Positions 18,430 through 25,724 of a DNA stretch of 64,000 nt are shown in pieces. Origin of the DNA: Methylomonas methanica MC09 (GTDB taxonomy: Bacteria; Pseudomonadota; Gammaproteobacteria; Methylococcales; Methylomonadaceae); contig NC_015572.1 of NCBI RefSeq assembly GCF_000214665.1, positions 4,898,001 to 4,962,000 of the forward strand, given 5' to 3'. Within the stretch, counting starts at the first letter, position 1. The number at the start of each line of letters is the position of its first letter. The notes under the pieces were generated by a model that was given only the letters and a program-made list of their open reading frames with translations, made no database searches and was not told the origin of the DNA. The translations under genes and the position numbers were made by a program.

Positions 18430-19158
18430 CTAAATCAAATTTATCCGCTGAAAATACCGCTCCAAATCAATCCGTATCGGCATGAAATAGACATTCAAGC
18501 CGGCAGTGGCAGCCGCGACGATGACGCTATTGGCAAACTCGACATTCCAGTCGTAATCAGGGCGGAAGCCCTTCGGAAACTTGACCTTGTTTTTAACCTC
18601 CCAATAGTTCATCGACGCCTGGGTGGTGATGGGGCTGATGCCGATAAAGGTTTCCAGTCCCCGCATGTGCTCGGCGTAAATTTCGATCAAGCGGTGGTCG
18701 TAGAACGGCTGCGAGAAGAATCCCGTTGCGCCGGCATCGGCTTTGCGCTGAGTGTAATCGCATTCGTCCTGCAGGCCCTGCCGATGGGGGTCGAAACCGG
18801 CGTAAATATTCAAGGTCGGAAAACGCCGACGCACGACCCGGATCAGGTCGACCACATCGGTGTTGTAATAAGCCCGCTTCAAACCCTCGGGCGGGTCGCC
18901 GGATACCAGCAGTACGCTATCGAGCCGATAGTCTTCGATGATGCGGAATAATTCGCCGCCGTCGATTTTGAAATCGATGGCGCGAAAATGCGGAATAAAG
19001 CGGAATTTGCTTCGGTCGATGCGGGTAGCCAGTTCCCAACTGCGGGTTTCGAAGCGCTGAATGTCCGGCACGTTGATGATGTTGATGCCGTCATCCAGCT
19101 TTTGTACGAAGGCGTATTGCGTGTCAAAAGCTTCCAGGCTTCTGGGTACTATTTCAAA
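18430..19158 (-). pseudogene. MetF-like gene, 5'-truncated by Tn7-like insertion
   Basis: The frame reads FEIVPRSLEAF...ITTQASMNYWEV...ERYFQRINLI to the stop at 18430 and is intact from codon 6. Immediately upstream the transposon end begins, and in frame it gives only a stop and a few codons without an ATG. The missing start (ATG AAT ATC TCG TTT GA) is still present 22.7 kb away, next to glmS at 41,858-41,874, so the two pieces join perfectly through the TCAAA duplication. The product belongs to the methylenetetrahydrofolate reductase family, in a short 240-odd residue version. An internal GTG at 19071 could give an N-terminally deleted protein, but the lost strand belongs to the barrel core. 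Confidence 0.9.
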
Positions 19159-19308
19159 TGTGGGATAGTAATAAAGTAGTTAACAATTTACGATTTAACC
19201 CATTGATTTCATTAAGTCGCACTGCACCATCTTCAAAATAAAGTTGTTAACAAAAATACAATCCTTCAGACTTAAACGTGTAAAGCTGAGTAATAAAGTT
19301 GTGAACTA
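19159..19308 (+). repeat. Transposon left end with three TnsB-type binding repeats
   Basis: After the terminal TGT, three copies of a 20-bp repeat lie in the same orientation: AGTAATAAAGTAGTTAACAA at 19167-19186, CAAAATAAAGTTGTTAACAA at 19234-19253 and AGTAATAAAGTTGTGAACTA at 19289-19308. Spaced sites at one end and abutting sites at the other is the asymmetry known from Tn7, where TnsB binds these repeats. Confidence 0.92.
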
Positions 19309-19494
19309 TCGACAACAAACCAAGTTAATTGTAGAACTTCGAACCTAATCCTATATGTCTACTTTGCTTATTGGCTTCCATTTCTGCCTGTTACTCGATC
19401 AGCAGGAACCGGCTAACAGTTGCGTGTCGGGATTAAAACATTTCTTGCTTGAAATAAGTAAAAGCAGTCATTTGTTTTCCTCATAACCCGCGAA

Positions 19495-20076
19495 TTGATC
19501 CCCACCATCAAAAACGGACAGATCAAAACGCCTAAGGGCTTATTGAAGCGAGCCACGATCAACCGCTATCTGTCGGCTTATCATCTGGATCATCCGCACT
19601 TGTTACGCGAACCGCCCGCCGTGCGTTTCTAGGCCGAATTTAGTAATGATTGCTGGCAATTCGATATGTCGCCATCTGACCTCAAGCATATTGATAAGCC
19701 GGAATGGATCGATCCGGCCAAGGGTCAACCCACCTTGATGCTGTTCAGCGTGGTCGATGACCGTAGCGGCGTTTGTTATCAGGAATACCGTTGTATGTAT
19801 GGCGAGGATGCCGAATCGGCATTGCGTTTTCTGTTCAATGCCATGGCCGCCAAAGCCGATACCGGTTTTCCCTTTCAAGGCCGGCCTAAGCTGATTTACC
19901 TGGATAACGGCCCGGTCGCCAGGAGTTTGGTCTTTCAGAATGTGATGCTCGCACTGGGCATTGAATGGCAAACCCACATGCCGGCCGGCAAGGATGGCAC
20001 GCGGACCACCGCCCGATCCAAGGGCAAGGTCGAGCGACCTTTCAGAACCGTCAAGGAAGCCCACGAAACTAGTTAA
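19495..20076 (+). pseudogene. Insertion-sequence transposase fragment (integrase core)
   Basis: A single frame runs from LIPTIKNGQIKTPKG through an in-frame TAG (after PPAVRF, near 19631) into CWQFDMSPSDLKHI, then LMLFSVVDDRSGVCYQEY, LIYLDNGPVARS and a final KGKVERPFRTVKE. The D...D...E spacing (FDMSPSD, YLDNG, KVERPF) is that of a DDE integrase-type transposase. Both ends are missing and there is a nonsense codon, so it is dead. No inverted repeats are recognisable around it. It lies just inside the left end of the Tn7-like element. Confidence 0.75.
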
Positions 20077-20302
20077 CGAACGACCAATCTAAAGGGGCGT
20101 TAAAGCCGACAAAAACGATGGCGTCATCGCTATCACTCAAACTAGCCAGCCATTGCGAGAAGTTACTTATTGCCGAAGGGGGTTCCAATCCACATTTCTT
20201 CAATTCTTCCATCGAAAGTCCCGTTACCTCTAACGCTTTCGGGTTAAAGGCATCAGTGATTCTACCGAAACGAATACCTCGCGCTTCTCGCTCATAAAAT
20301 CA
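20069..20302 (-). pseudogene. DEDDh exonuclease-like fragment
   Basis: The minus strand encodes FYEREARGIRFGRITDA, KALEVTGLSMEELKKCG, then DDAIVFVGFNAPLDWSFVN and a stop. The FVGFNAPLDWSF segment resembles the ExoII motif (GHNAPFD) of RNase T/polymerase epsilon-type 3'-5' exonucleases, and TGLSMEEL matches the segment usually before it. Both the N-terminal ExoI part and the C-terminal ExoIII part are absent. It abuts the transposase fragment, so one deletion or insertion probably truncated both. Confidence 0.6.
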
Positions 20303-20546
20303 GTTGTTCAGAAGGAACAAGCGTAGGACGGTTATTTACCTAATTCAAGAGGGCCTGTTTACAAAGTGATCGCAATATTGTGACGTTCCCGAACTGACAA
20401 TACTGCCAGTATCCAAAGCGTGGATAATCAAAATCAATGTCTGCTGAATCGCTGTTTGCCCCATTGAAATAGGAATTCAAGCGATGCAGTTAACTTGCCT
20501 GCTGTAAGCAAATCGTGGATGTTCAATTGGTCCGCCACCACTTGAC

Positions 20547-20570
20547 ATCATCGTCAAAATTGACGATGAT
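20547..20570. promoter_or_regulatory. 24-bp palindrome before the methyltransferase gene (possible operator)
   Basis: ATCATCGTCA at 20547-20556 is mirrored exactly by TGACGATGAT at 20561-20570, with AAAT between them. It ends 7 bp before the preferred ATG at 20578, covering the place where the promoter start or ribosome-binding site must be. A dimeric regulator site or a translation-blocking hairpin are both possible. Confidence 0.5.
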
Positions 20571-20577
20571 TACCCTC

Positions 20578-21255
20578 ATGATATATCCAGGCGGAAAAGG
20601 TAAATGCTACCAGCGGCTAATTAATCTGATGCCGGCACACACAACCTACATTGAATCGCACTTAGGTGGCGGGGCTGTGCTAAGGAATAAAAAGACCGCT
20701 CATATCAATTTTGGTATCGATGCAGATGAGACGGTAATCGCAACGTGGCGGCAACGATATCCTCACTATTGCACCCTTGTACACGGCGACGCCATTTCGT
20801 TCCTTGAGCAGTATGAATACCAAGGGGGGGAGCTAGTTTACGCCGATCCTCCGTATTTGCCCGACTCCAGAAGAAATTCAAAAATTTATCGGCATGAGTA
20901 TTCGTATAAGGACCACTGCCGGCTGTTGGACGTTTTGATCGATTTGCCTTGCATGGTGATGCTTTCAGGCTACGACAACTCGATGTATGAACTGCGCTTA
21001 CGGAATTGGCGCAAAGCAACGTTTTTGTCGAAGACCCATGTGGATGTGCGGACAGAGTGCGTCTGGATGAATTTTCCACCCCCAACCAAGCTTCATGACG
21101 CTTCATATTTTGGAGAGACATATCGAGACCGGCAGACGAATAAGCGCCGCCATCAGCGTTTGTTTGATCGGTTTGACCGTATGGAACCCATTGAGCGAGA
21201 GTACCTATTGCGTGAACTCAATGCTCAGTACTTAACTGAGGCGAGATCCTCATGA
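20578..21255 (+). CDS. D12-class adenine-specific DNA methyltransferase-like protein
   Basis: 225 residues from the ATG at 20578. An in-frame GTG at 20515 and an ATG at 20566 lie upstream, but homology begins at YPGGKGKCYQRLINLMP. The SAM-binding motif ESHLGGGAVL is at 26-35, and the catalytic VYADPPYLPD has DPPY at 90-93, both typical of Dam/D12 N6-adenine methyltransferases. The usual target-recognition insertion is short, so the protein is smaller than Dam (about 270). It overlaps the next gene by 4 bp (ATGA). It could modify DNA or another nucleic acid; the partner genes suggest base chemistry linked to defence. Confidence 0.8.
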   Translation: MIYPGGKGKCYQRLINLMPAHTTYIESHLGGGAVLRNKKTAHINFGIDADETVIATWRQRYPHYCTLVHGDAISFLEQYEYQGGELVYADPPYLPDSRRNSKIYRHEYSYKDHCRLLDVLIDLPCMVMLSGYDNSMYELRLRNWRKATFLSKTHVDVRTECVWMNFPPPTKLHDASYFGETYRDRQTNKRRHQRLFDRFDRMEPIEREYLLRELNAQYLTEARSS

Positions 21256-22127
21256 GGCAGTCTGCTGCAGTTTTTACGGGGGCCGCCGTAGTGCAAATTG
21301 AACTGCCAACTTCCGACGCCTTCGTGCTGCCTGGAATTACGTGGGGGGCAATTGAAGCGTTTCCTACTCCAGCATATTGGACTTACCAAGTTATGGCACG
21401 TCGTATCATAGGGGGGCCTCCACGACATCGGTTAGGAAGTACGCTTGCCGAGGAGGTTGGCGCCTGTCTTTTGGGCGGACATGGAATTCCGGCCAGTATT
21501 GGTCTGGCCGCGTTTCGAAGACTCCAATCGCTTGGGGTGTTTGCCAGCGTTCCAAGCGAATCGGAGATATTTGATGTACTTTCCCAGCCGCTTGAAATCG
21601 ATGGTCGTCAGATTCGATACCGCTTTGCAAAACAGAAAGCACACTATTTGAGTGCGGCCTTATCCTGTTTGTCTACAGAAACTCCACCATTAGACAGTGG
21701 AAAGGCATTACGACAATGGCTCATCCAATTGCCTGGTATTGGATTCAAAACGGCGTCGTGGGTCGCACGCAATTGGTTAGACGCAGACGATGTCGCGATA
21801 TTGGATATTCATGTTCTGCGAGCGGGGGCGTTGGCGAAGTTCTTTGATGAAAACCTAACGGTAGAGAAGAATTATTTAGAACTAGAGGAACAATTTATAC
21901 GTTTTGCTCAGGCTATCGGTGCCCGCCCTTCGGAGCTAGATGCAATTATCTGGTTTGAAATGATGTCTTCCCCTCGGACCGTTACTCAGTTGATGGGAGG
22001 GAGTTTAGCAGGAGTTCGACCTCGCTCACCCTCGCCGTCTGATGCTTTTGTGACCAGCTCATCAAGAGGGCGGAGTCGTTCCAACAAGGGCGCCGCCGAC
22101 GCCAAACAAACCCGGTTGTTCGAGTAG
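21252..22127 (+). CDS. HhH-GPD (OGG-like) DNA glycosylase/lyase-like protein
   Basis: 291 residues. A helix-hairpin-helix is followed by the catalytic loop: LPGIGFKTASWVARNW at 160-175 and ILDIHVLRAG at 183-192. Lys166 and Asp185 occupy the positions of the OGG1 catalytic lysine and aspartate, so the full bifunctional glycosylase/lyase signature is present. The C-terminal 60 residues are basic and disordered (SSSRGRSRSNKG). It is translationally coupled to the methyltransferase gene. OGG-type proteins are also the Cap11 accessory of type IV CBASS, which strengthens the idea of a related system. Its 3' end runs 66 bp into the convergent nitroreductase gene. Confidence 0.82.
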   Translation: MRQSAAVFTGAAVVQIELPTSDAFVLPGITWGAIEAFPTPAYWTYQVMARRIIGGPPRHRLGSTLAEEVGACLLGGHGIPASIGLAAFRRLQSLGVFASVPSESEIFDVLSQPLEIDGRQIRYRFAKQKAHYLSAALSCLSTETPPLDSGKALRQWLIQLPGIGFKTASWVARNWLDADDVAILDIHVLRAGALAKFFDENLTVEKNYLELEEQFIRFAQAIGARPSELDAIIWFEMMSSPRTVTQLMGGSLAGVRPRSPSPSDAFVTSSSRGRSRSNKGAADAKQTRLFE

Positions 22128-22757
22128 CTGGCTTACCCAAGGCTCTCCGGTCACCCCCAAAGGACAAAAACTGAGATCAAGGGCTTCTGCAGCTATACCA
22201 AATACCCCAAGCATCACGCCGGCGTCTCTCCATACCAAGCTTGCAGATTCTTCATATTTTGCCGCTGTCATACTTGGTTCCGCAGCAAGGATGAACAATG
22301 TCGCCGATGGTGCAGCAACAATGGATTGCATCGAACTCTTCACTATTGTTGCATCTAGTTTACTGGGTGTTTCGTGTAATGCATGTTCCCTAGGGTCGTA
22401 ACGGTACCAACAGTTTTCTTGGGGCAGCAGCACAAGAAGGTGGATGGGATGAATCGCGCCGCTTGATGGACATGGGCGCCGTGACAAAGGAAATCCTAAG
22501 TGGCCACTGCCTAATTCTTGAGTATGACAGCACACCCAAAGTAAAGAGCCTAGTACTTCCATACTCAAATTAGAAAACTGGCGTCGCGTCCGACGACGAA
22601 GCAGTATATTGATTGCAGATTCTTGTCTTTCCTCGGCAGTAATTGTGAGGGGTAATTGAATTACGTTTCTCTTAGGCCAACTGATAGGCGTATAGCAATT
22701 AGGCACTAGACGGGGGAAAGGATTACCCAAGTCTATCCATTCCGCAATTGAGCTCAT
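22062..22757 (-). CDS. SagB-type nitroreductase-like oxidoreductase
   Basis: 231 residues from the ATG at 22757, preceded by GAGGTG. An upstream in-frame start at 22805 is less likely. The SagB/ThcOx-type pattern is clear: LLRRRTRRQFSNLSMEVLGSLLW near 55-75, RRPCPSSGAIHPIHLLVL (FMN phosphate contact), YRYDPREHAL, and the terminal PLGVTGEPWVSQL then GVGGALVG. Known relatives oxidise azolines in peptide maturation. Here, following a QueC-like gene with a 35-bp overlap, it might oxidise or reduce a modified base or peptide adduct; that is inference. The C-terminal codons overlap the opposite-strand glycosylase gene. Confidence 0.8.
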   Translation of the reverse strand: MSSIAEWIDLGNPFPRLVPNCYTPISWPKRNVIQLPLTITAEERQESAINILLRRRTRRQFSNLSMEVLGSLLWVCCHTQELGSGHLGFPLSRRPCPSSGAIHPIHLLVLLPQENCWYRYDPREHALHETPSKLDATIVKSSMQSIVAAPSATLFILAAEPSMTAAKYEESASLVWRDAGVMLGVFGIAAEALDLSFCPLGVTGEPWVSQLLEQPGLFGVGGALVGTTPPS

Positions 22758-23328
22758 AAAGCACCTCAAAATACTTATTACATCCTCGACAGTTTGCGCA
22801 CGCAACGTCTGCTTTATGACAACTGTGAGCCCAACTTAGAATATTTTTAGGGACGCCTGCGTGTCGAATCAGTTCAGGAGTCGTCATATCGATAGCAGGA
22901 GCACTAACTGTCATGCCTCCTTCTTGGAGAGACAGCAAGGTGTTCATGCTTTCCAGAAATTGGATAGTGCCGTCTTGATGGGACTTATCGGATTTTACGG
23001 AGCCAATCAAAAGCGACTTGACTCCCAAGGGTAAGGCCTTCATGGCGGCAAAAGTTAGCAACATTTGATTTCGATAGGGCCACCAATCACTAGCAGGAGC
23101 ATATCCATCTGGAGGTGTACCTGCCATATCTCCCGAGCCCAGAGACCTGCAATCGACACGGATGACATGATGCTCAATACCCAATTTCTTACAGATTACC
23201 TTTGATGCAGTTATCTCTGCTTCGGCCGCGAGCTGCCCATAATCAATAGTAAAACAGTGGTAAGGGCGTTTCCACCATGCAATAGCCAGTGAATCCATTC
23301 CACCTGATAGTAATAAAGCGGTCTTCAT
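22723..23328 (-). CDS. QueC-like PP-loop enzyme (second QueC homologue in the element)
   Basis: 201 residues. The N-type ATP pyrophosphatase PP-loop SGGMDS is at 8-13, YGQLAAEAEI follows at 30-39, and the HQDGTIQFLESMN segment corresponds to the QueC substrate loop. Four cysteines at about 170, 177, 180 and 183 (SWAHSCHKADVACANCRGC) form the expected zinc site. True QueC makes the tRNA and DNA precursor preQ0 from carboxydeazaguanine. This copy is short, diverged and in an operon without queD, queE or queF. It therefore probably has a specialised role like the QueC-like proteins of type IV CBASS and Qat. Its 4-bp overlaps with both neighbours make it an operon member. Confidence 0.88.
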   Translation of the reverse strand: MKTALLLSGGMDSLAIAWWKRPYHCFTIDYGQLAAEAEITASKVICKKLGIEHHVIRVDCRSLGSGDMAGTPPDGYAPASDWWPYRNQMLLTFAAMKALPLGVKSLLIGSVKSDKSHQDGTIQFLESMNTLLSLQEGGMTVSAPAIDMTTPELIRHAGVPKNILSWAHSCHKADVACANCRGCNKYFEVLYELNCGMDRLG

Positions 23329-24560
23329 AGACTACACGCAGTCCAAACCGCATGATAGATAGCGCTAACATAGTCATCGCACATAAGGCATGACGAACCT
23401 TGCATCATTTTTTTGTTTTCCTGAGACTCGTTCTCACAATAAACGATCACAGGTTTAACTTTGGCTCGAGCGTAGCCAATCTCATAAATTGTGCCCGAGT
23501 CCATGCCGTCGCCAATGGCAAAAATGATGTCTGCTCTCTCTATGCCTGCTAAGTCAAGCATGACCACGTCCTCAGCACTACCGCAACCCACATCGTGATA
23601 CGGTGAGAATACTTCAAGCCCCATGTCTGTTAGGTCTTTCCGTGCTTGCTCAACGATCCAGAGCTGAGCTAGAGTAAAGAAGGGGCCCGCCAAGTAGACA
23701 ACCGGACGGCGCCCATTTCTGAATGCCTCAGAGGGAACAATTGCTTCTGGTGTGAATGATTCAAATATTTCTGGTATGGCAAAACCTTTGCTTTGGCAAT
23801 AGTATGCCGTTGCTCGTGAGGCAAGGTCCGCACTTTCGGCGGCCGATTTCCCTTCCTCCATCCATCGTAATGCAAAATGTGCAGCAAAGTTATCTCCGGA
23901 ACCTATTTTCCATACAGATCGTGACCGATAGGCTGGAACTAGATCAGTTGACTTACCATCATGAACCAAAGCACCCAGTGGACCACATTTAATAACTACA
24001 ACTTGAGCATGGCCATCAAGAACCAATGATTTGGCAATTAAGTCAGCTGATGTACTTACCCCTCCACTCAATAACCGGGCCTCTCGATAATTAAGAATCA
24101 GAGCAAGTTCGTCTGCTGTAGATCCGTTTTGACGAAATGGCTCGGGCTTTGCAGGGCTCTGCGGGTCGTAGACAACTCTCTTGCCGTGTACAGTTGCGCT
24201 GCCTTCCAGCATGCCGAAGCGTAAAACCTGTTCAGCCTGTACGCGTAGCGACGATTGGCGACTACCAAAACTATAAATGCGTGGAGTGGCTAAACCGTGG
24301 TCGTAATCAAAAATTATAGATTTTGGAATGCTTTCCCCTGAGAATTTAAACCCTTCAATGGCTGCTCGAGAAATTAATACCGGCTCAGTTATTGAATCGT
24401 AATAGGTATATAGTTCAACAGACACGCCCATTGAAGCCATGGCGGATGCAGCTCGTCCTGCAGATCCATACACCTCTTGCCACGCTGGTCGCATGCAGCG
24501 CTCGCGATACACTCCGCCGACGATGGCGATAGCGTAAGTATCATCTGTTGTTGAATTCAT
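23325..24560 (-). CDS. PfkB-type kinase fused to nucleoside 2-deoxyribosyltransferase
   Basis: 411 residues with two domains. Residues 1-275 are a PfkB/ribokinase fold with the anion-hole motif KIGSGDNFAAHFALRW, where Asp223 is the catalytic base and GSGD replaces the common GAGD. Residues 286-411 are a nucleoside 2-deoxyribosyltransferase: VYLAGPFFTLAQLW, then LAGIERADIIFAIGDGMDSGTIYEIGYARA with Glu360 as the likely nucleophile, and KPVIVY. Such enzymes move a base on or off a deoxyribose, while the PfkB half would phosphorylate a nucleoside or sugar. Placed between the small Gly/Ser-tailed protein and the QueC-like gene with 4-bp overlaps, it points to processing of a free base or nucleoside. 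Confidence 0.88.
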   Translation of the reverse strand: MNSTTDDTYAIAIVGGVYRERCMRPAWQEVYGSAGRAASAMASMGVSVELYTYYDSITEPVLISRAAIEGFKFSGESIPKSIIFDYDHGLATPRIYSFGSRQSSLRVQAEQVLRFGMLEGSATVHGKRVVYDPQSPAKPEPFRQNGSTADELALILNYREARLLSGGVSTSADLIAKSLVLDGHAQVVVIKCGPLGALVHDGKSTDLVPAYRSRSVWKIGSGDNFAAHFALRWMEEGKSAAESADLASRATAYYCQSKGFAIPEIFESFTPEAIVPSEAFRNGRRPVVYLAGPFFTLAQLWIVEQARKDLTDMGLEVFSPYHDVGCGSAEDVVMLDLAGIERADIIFAIGDGMDSGTIYEIGYARAKVKPVIVYCENESQENKKMMQGSSCLMCDDYVSAIYHAVWTACSL

Positions 24561-24886
24561 TGAGGACTAACACGCACACGGATTTGACCGTCATTCTTTT
24601 CAGTGACTCTAGCAACGTACCGAGTGCCGCCCGCCAAACACTCAAGTAGCCGTCGTGTTTTCGGAGATGCTAACCCACCTGCAACCTTACCCTGATATAA
24701 CGCAACGACTACTGTGGTAGTTCCAATTGGCTGTGCCGAAATATCCAACAGATCACCAACTGAGATGTCCGAAATAACATCGGGTTTAGGAGAACTAAGT
24801 TGTGTGTCAATTACTAACGTTTCACAACTCTCTTCGCTTTCCCAAAAGCCGTTTCCAACGCCACTACTACCATTTGATCCTGACAT
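24557..24886 (-). CDS. Small protein with Gly/Ser-rich N-terminal tail, first gene of QueC-like operon
   Basis: 109 residues, no family recognised. It begins MSGSNGSSGVGNGFWES, a flexible Gly/Ser tail, then an acidic stretch, then a compact beta-rich part from about residue 40 (VGDLLDISAQPIG, TTVVVALYQGKVAGGL, RYVARVTEKNDGQIRVRV). GAGGA lies 6-7 nt before the ATG, so the tail is genuinely the N-terminus. Its stop overlaps the start of the PfkB fusion by 4 bp. Position and tail make it a good candidate substrate or sensor for the QueC-like enzyme (inference). Confidence 0.78.
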   Translation of the reverse strand: MSGSNGSSGVGNGFWESEESCETLVIDTQLSSPKPDVISDISVGDLLDISAQPIGTTTVVVALYQGKVAGGLASPKTRRLLECLAGGTRYVARVTEKNDGQIRVRVSPQ

Positions 24887-25012
24887 TTATTGTCCTCTTC
24901 ATCAGTTAAAAATCGTAAATTAATTGGTATATCGAGAGTTATGTTTTGGTGTTACAGGCTGCTTCTTGGCTTTGCGCGTGTTGGAGGCAAGAGTAAGCGG
25001 CCGTAGAATCTG

Positions 25013-25648
25013 TTAGTTTAATGTAAATACCATATCCACATGTACTGAGTCGCAAATTACGTTCCGGTTAACATCTCCAGTAAAGGGATTCACAAGATAG
25101 CCCTGCTTTATCAGCCCAGCGACTAGCTGTTGGAGAAGTCTGTAAGCGGGATGCTTCACCTGTAGCGCCTCTTAGACACCCAACGTTTGAACACACGCCA
25201 GGAGGTAGATGCGGCCCGCGGAGGTTGCTTCTGACTCAAGAAGCAGCGACTTTCCTAGATCTTGAGAAAGCTGTTCCATCGGAAAGTCGCTCGGCAGACT
25301 CAGTGCAGCACGGGCAACTTTCTTCGCCATCTCCATGGGAGAGAAGTTCTTGTCAAATGTCATTCGGTCGTGACGCTTGCCTGCACTGGCTTCCCATGAA
25401 ACTTGTTTATCTTTGGCACTTAGATGCTTGTTATGCGCTACGTGCGCATTCGCCGGGAGATTCATCTGAGGCTTTGGAGGATTGACTCGAACCCAAAGGT
25501 CACCTTCCCCAGAAGGCCGCCATCCACCTTCAAGCAGAAGTTCTGGTGGCAGCAAGCTCAGCTGAGCTTCAGTCAGAACGATGACGATATACGGCTCATA
25601 GGGTAGCTCCACGACCTTGTGGAGAGGTTTAATGTCTTCGAGCTTCAT
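25013..25648 (-). pseudogene. Hypothetical 211-residue protein split by an in-frame TAA
   Basis: The first part (158 residues, 25648-25172) starts MKLEDIKPLHKVVELPYEPY and has a conserved-looking core: WRPSGEGDLWVRV, then HVAHNKHLSAKDKQVSW and GKRHDRMTF. It ends LLACVQTLGV-stop. The same frame continues without a break as EALQVKHPAYRLLQQLVAG, then LIKQGYLVNPFTGDV and VHVDMVFTLN-stop at 25013. The helix flows naturally across the stop, so this looks like one gene interrupted by TAA at 25172-25174. A separate downstream 48-residue gene from a GTG is possible but has no good ribosome-binding site. Function unknown. Confidence 0.6.
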
Positions 25649-25724
25649 AGGATGACCAGAGCTTGTGTTTGTGAGGTCGAACGTTTAGTTAGCGGATGGA
25701 TTATCAGGAATTCTCAGTAAACTA

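Noticed and set aside
19603..20064. 153-codon antisense frame over the transposase fragment
   Set aside because: It is the shadow of the integrase-core frame, which shows real motifs; the antisense product does not.
20515..20577. Longer methyltransferase start at a GTG (20515)
   Set aside because: The added residues carry no family similarity and the upstream palindrome would be inside the gene; homology begins at the YPGGKGK segment after the ATG at 20578.
22723..23328. Housekeeping QueC for queuosine synthesis
   Set aside because: No other queuosine gene is near, it is diverged and short, and it sits in a transposon-borne operon with nucleotide-processing and redox genes.
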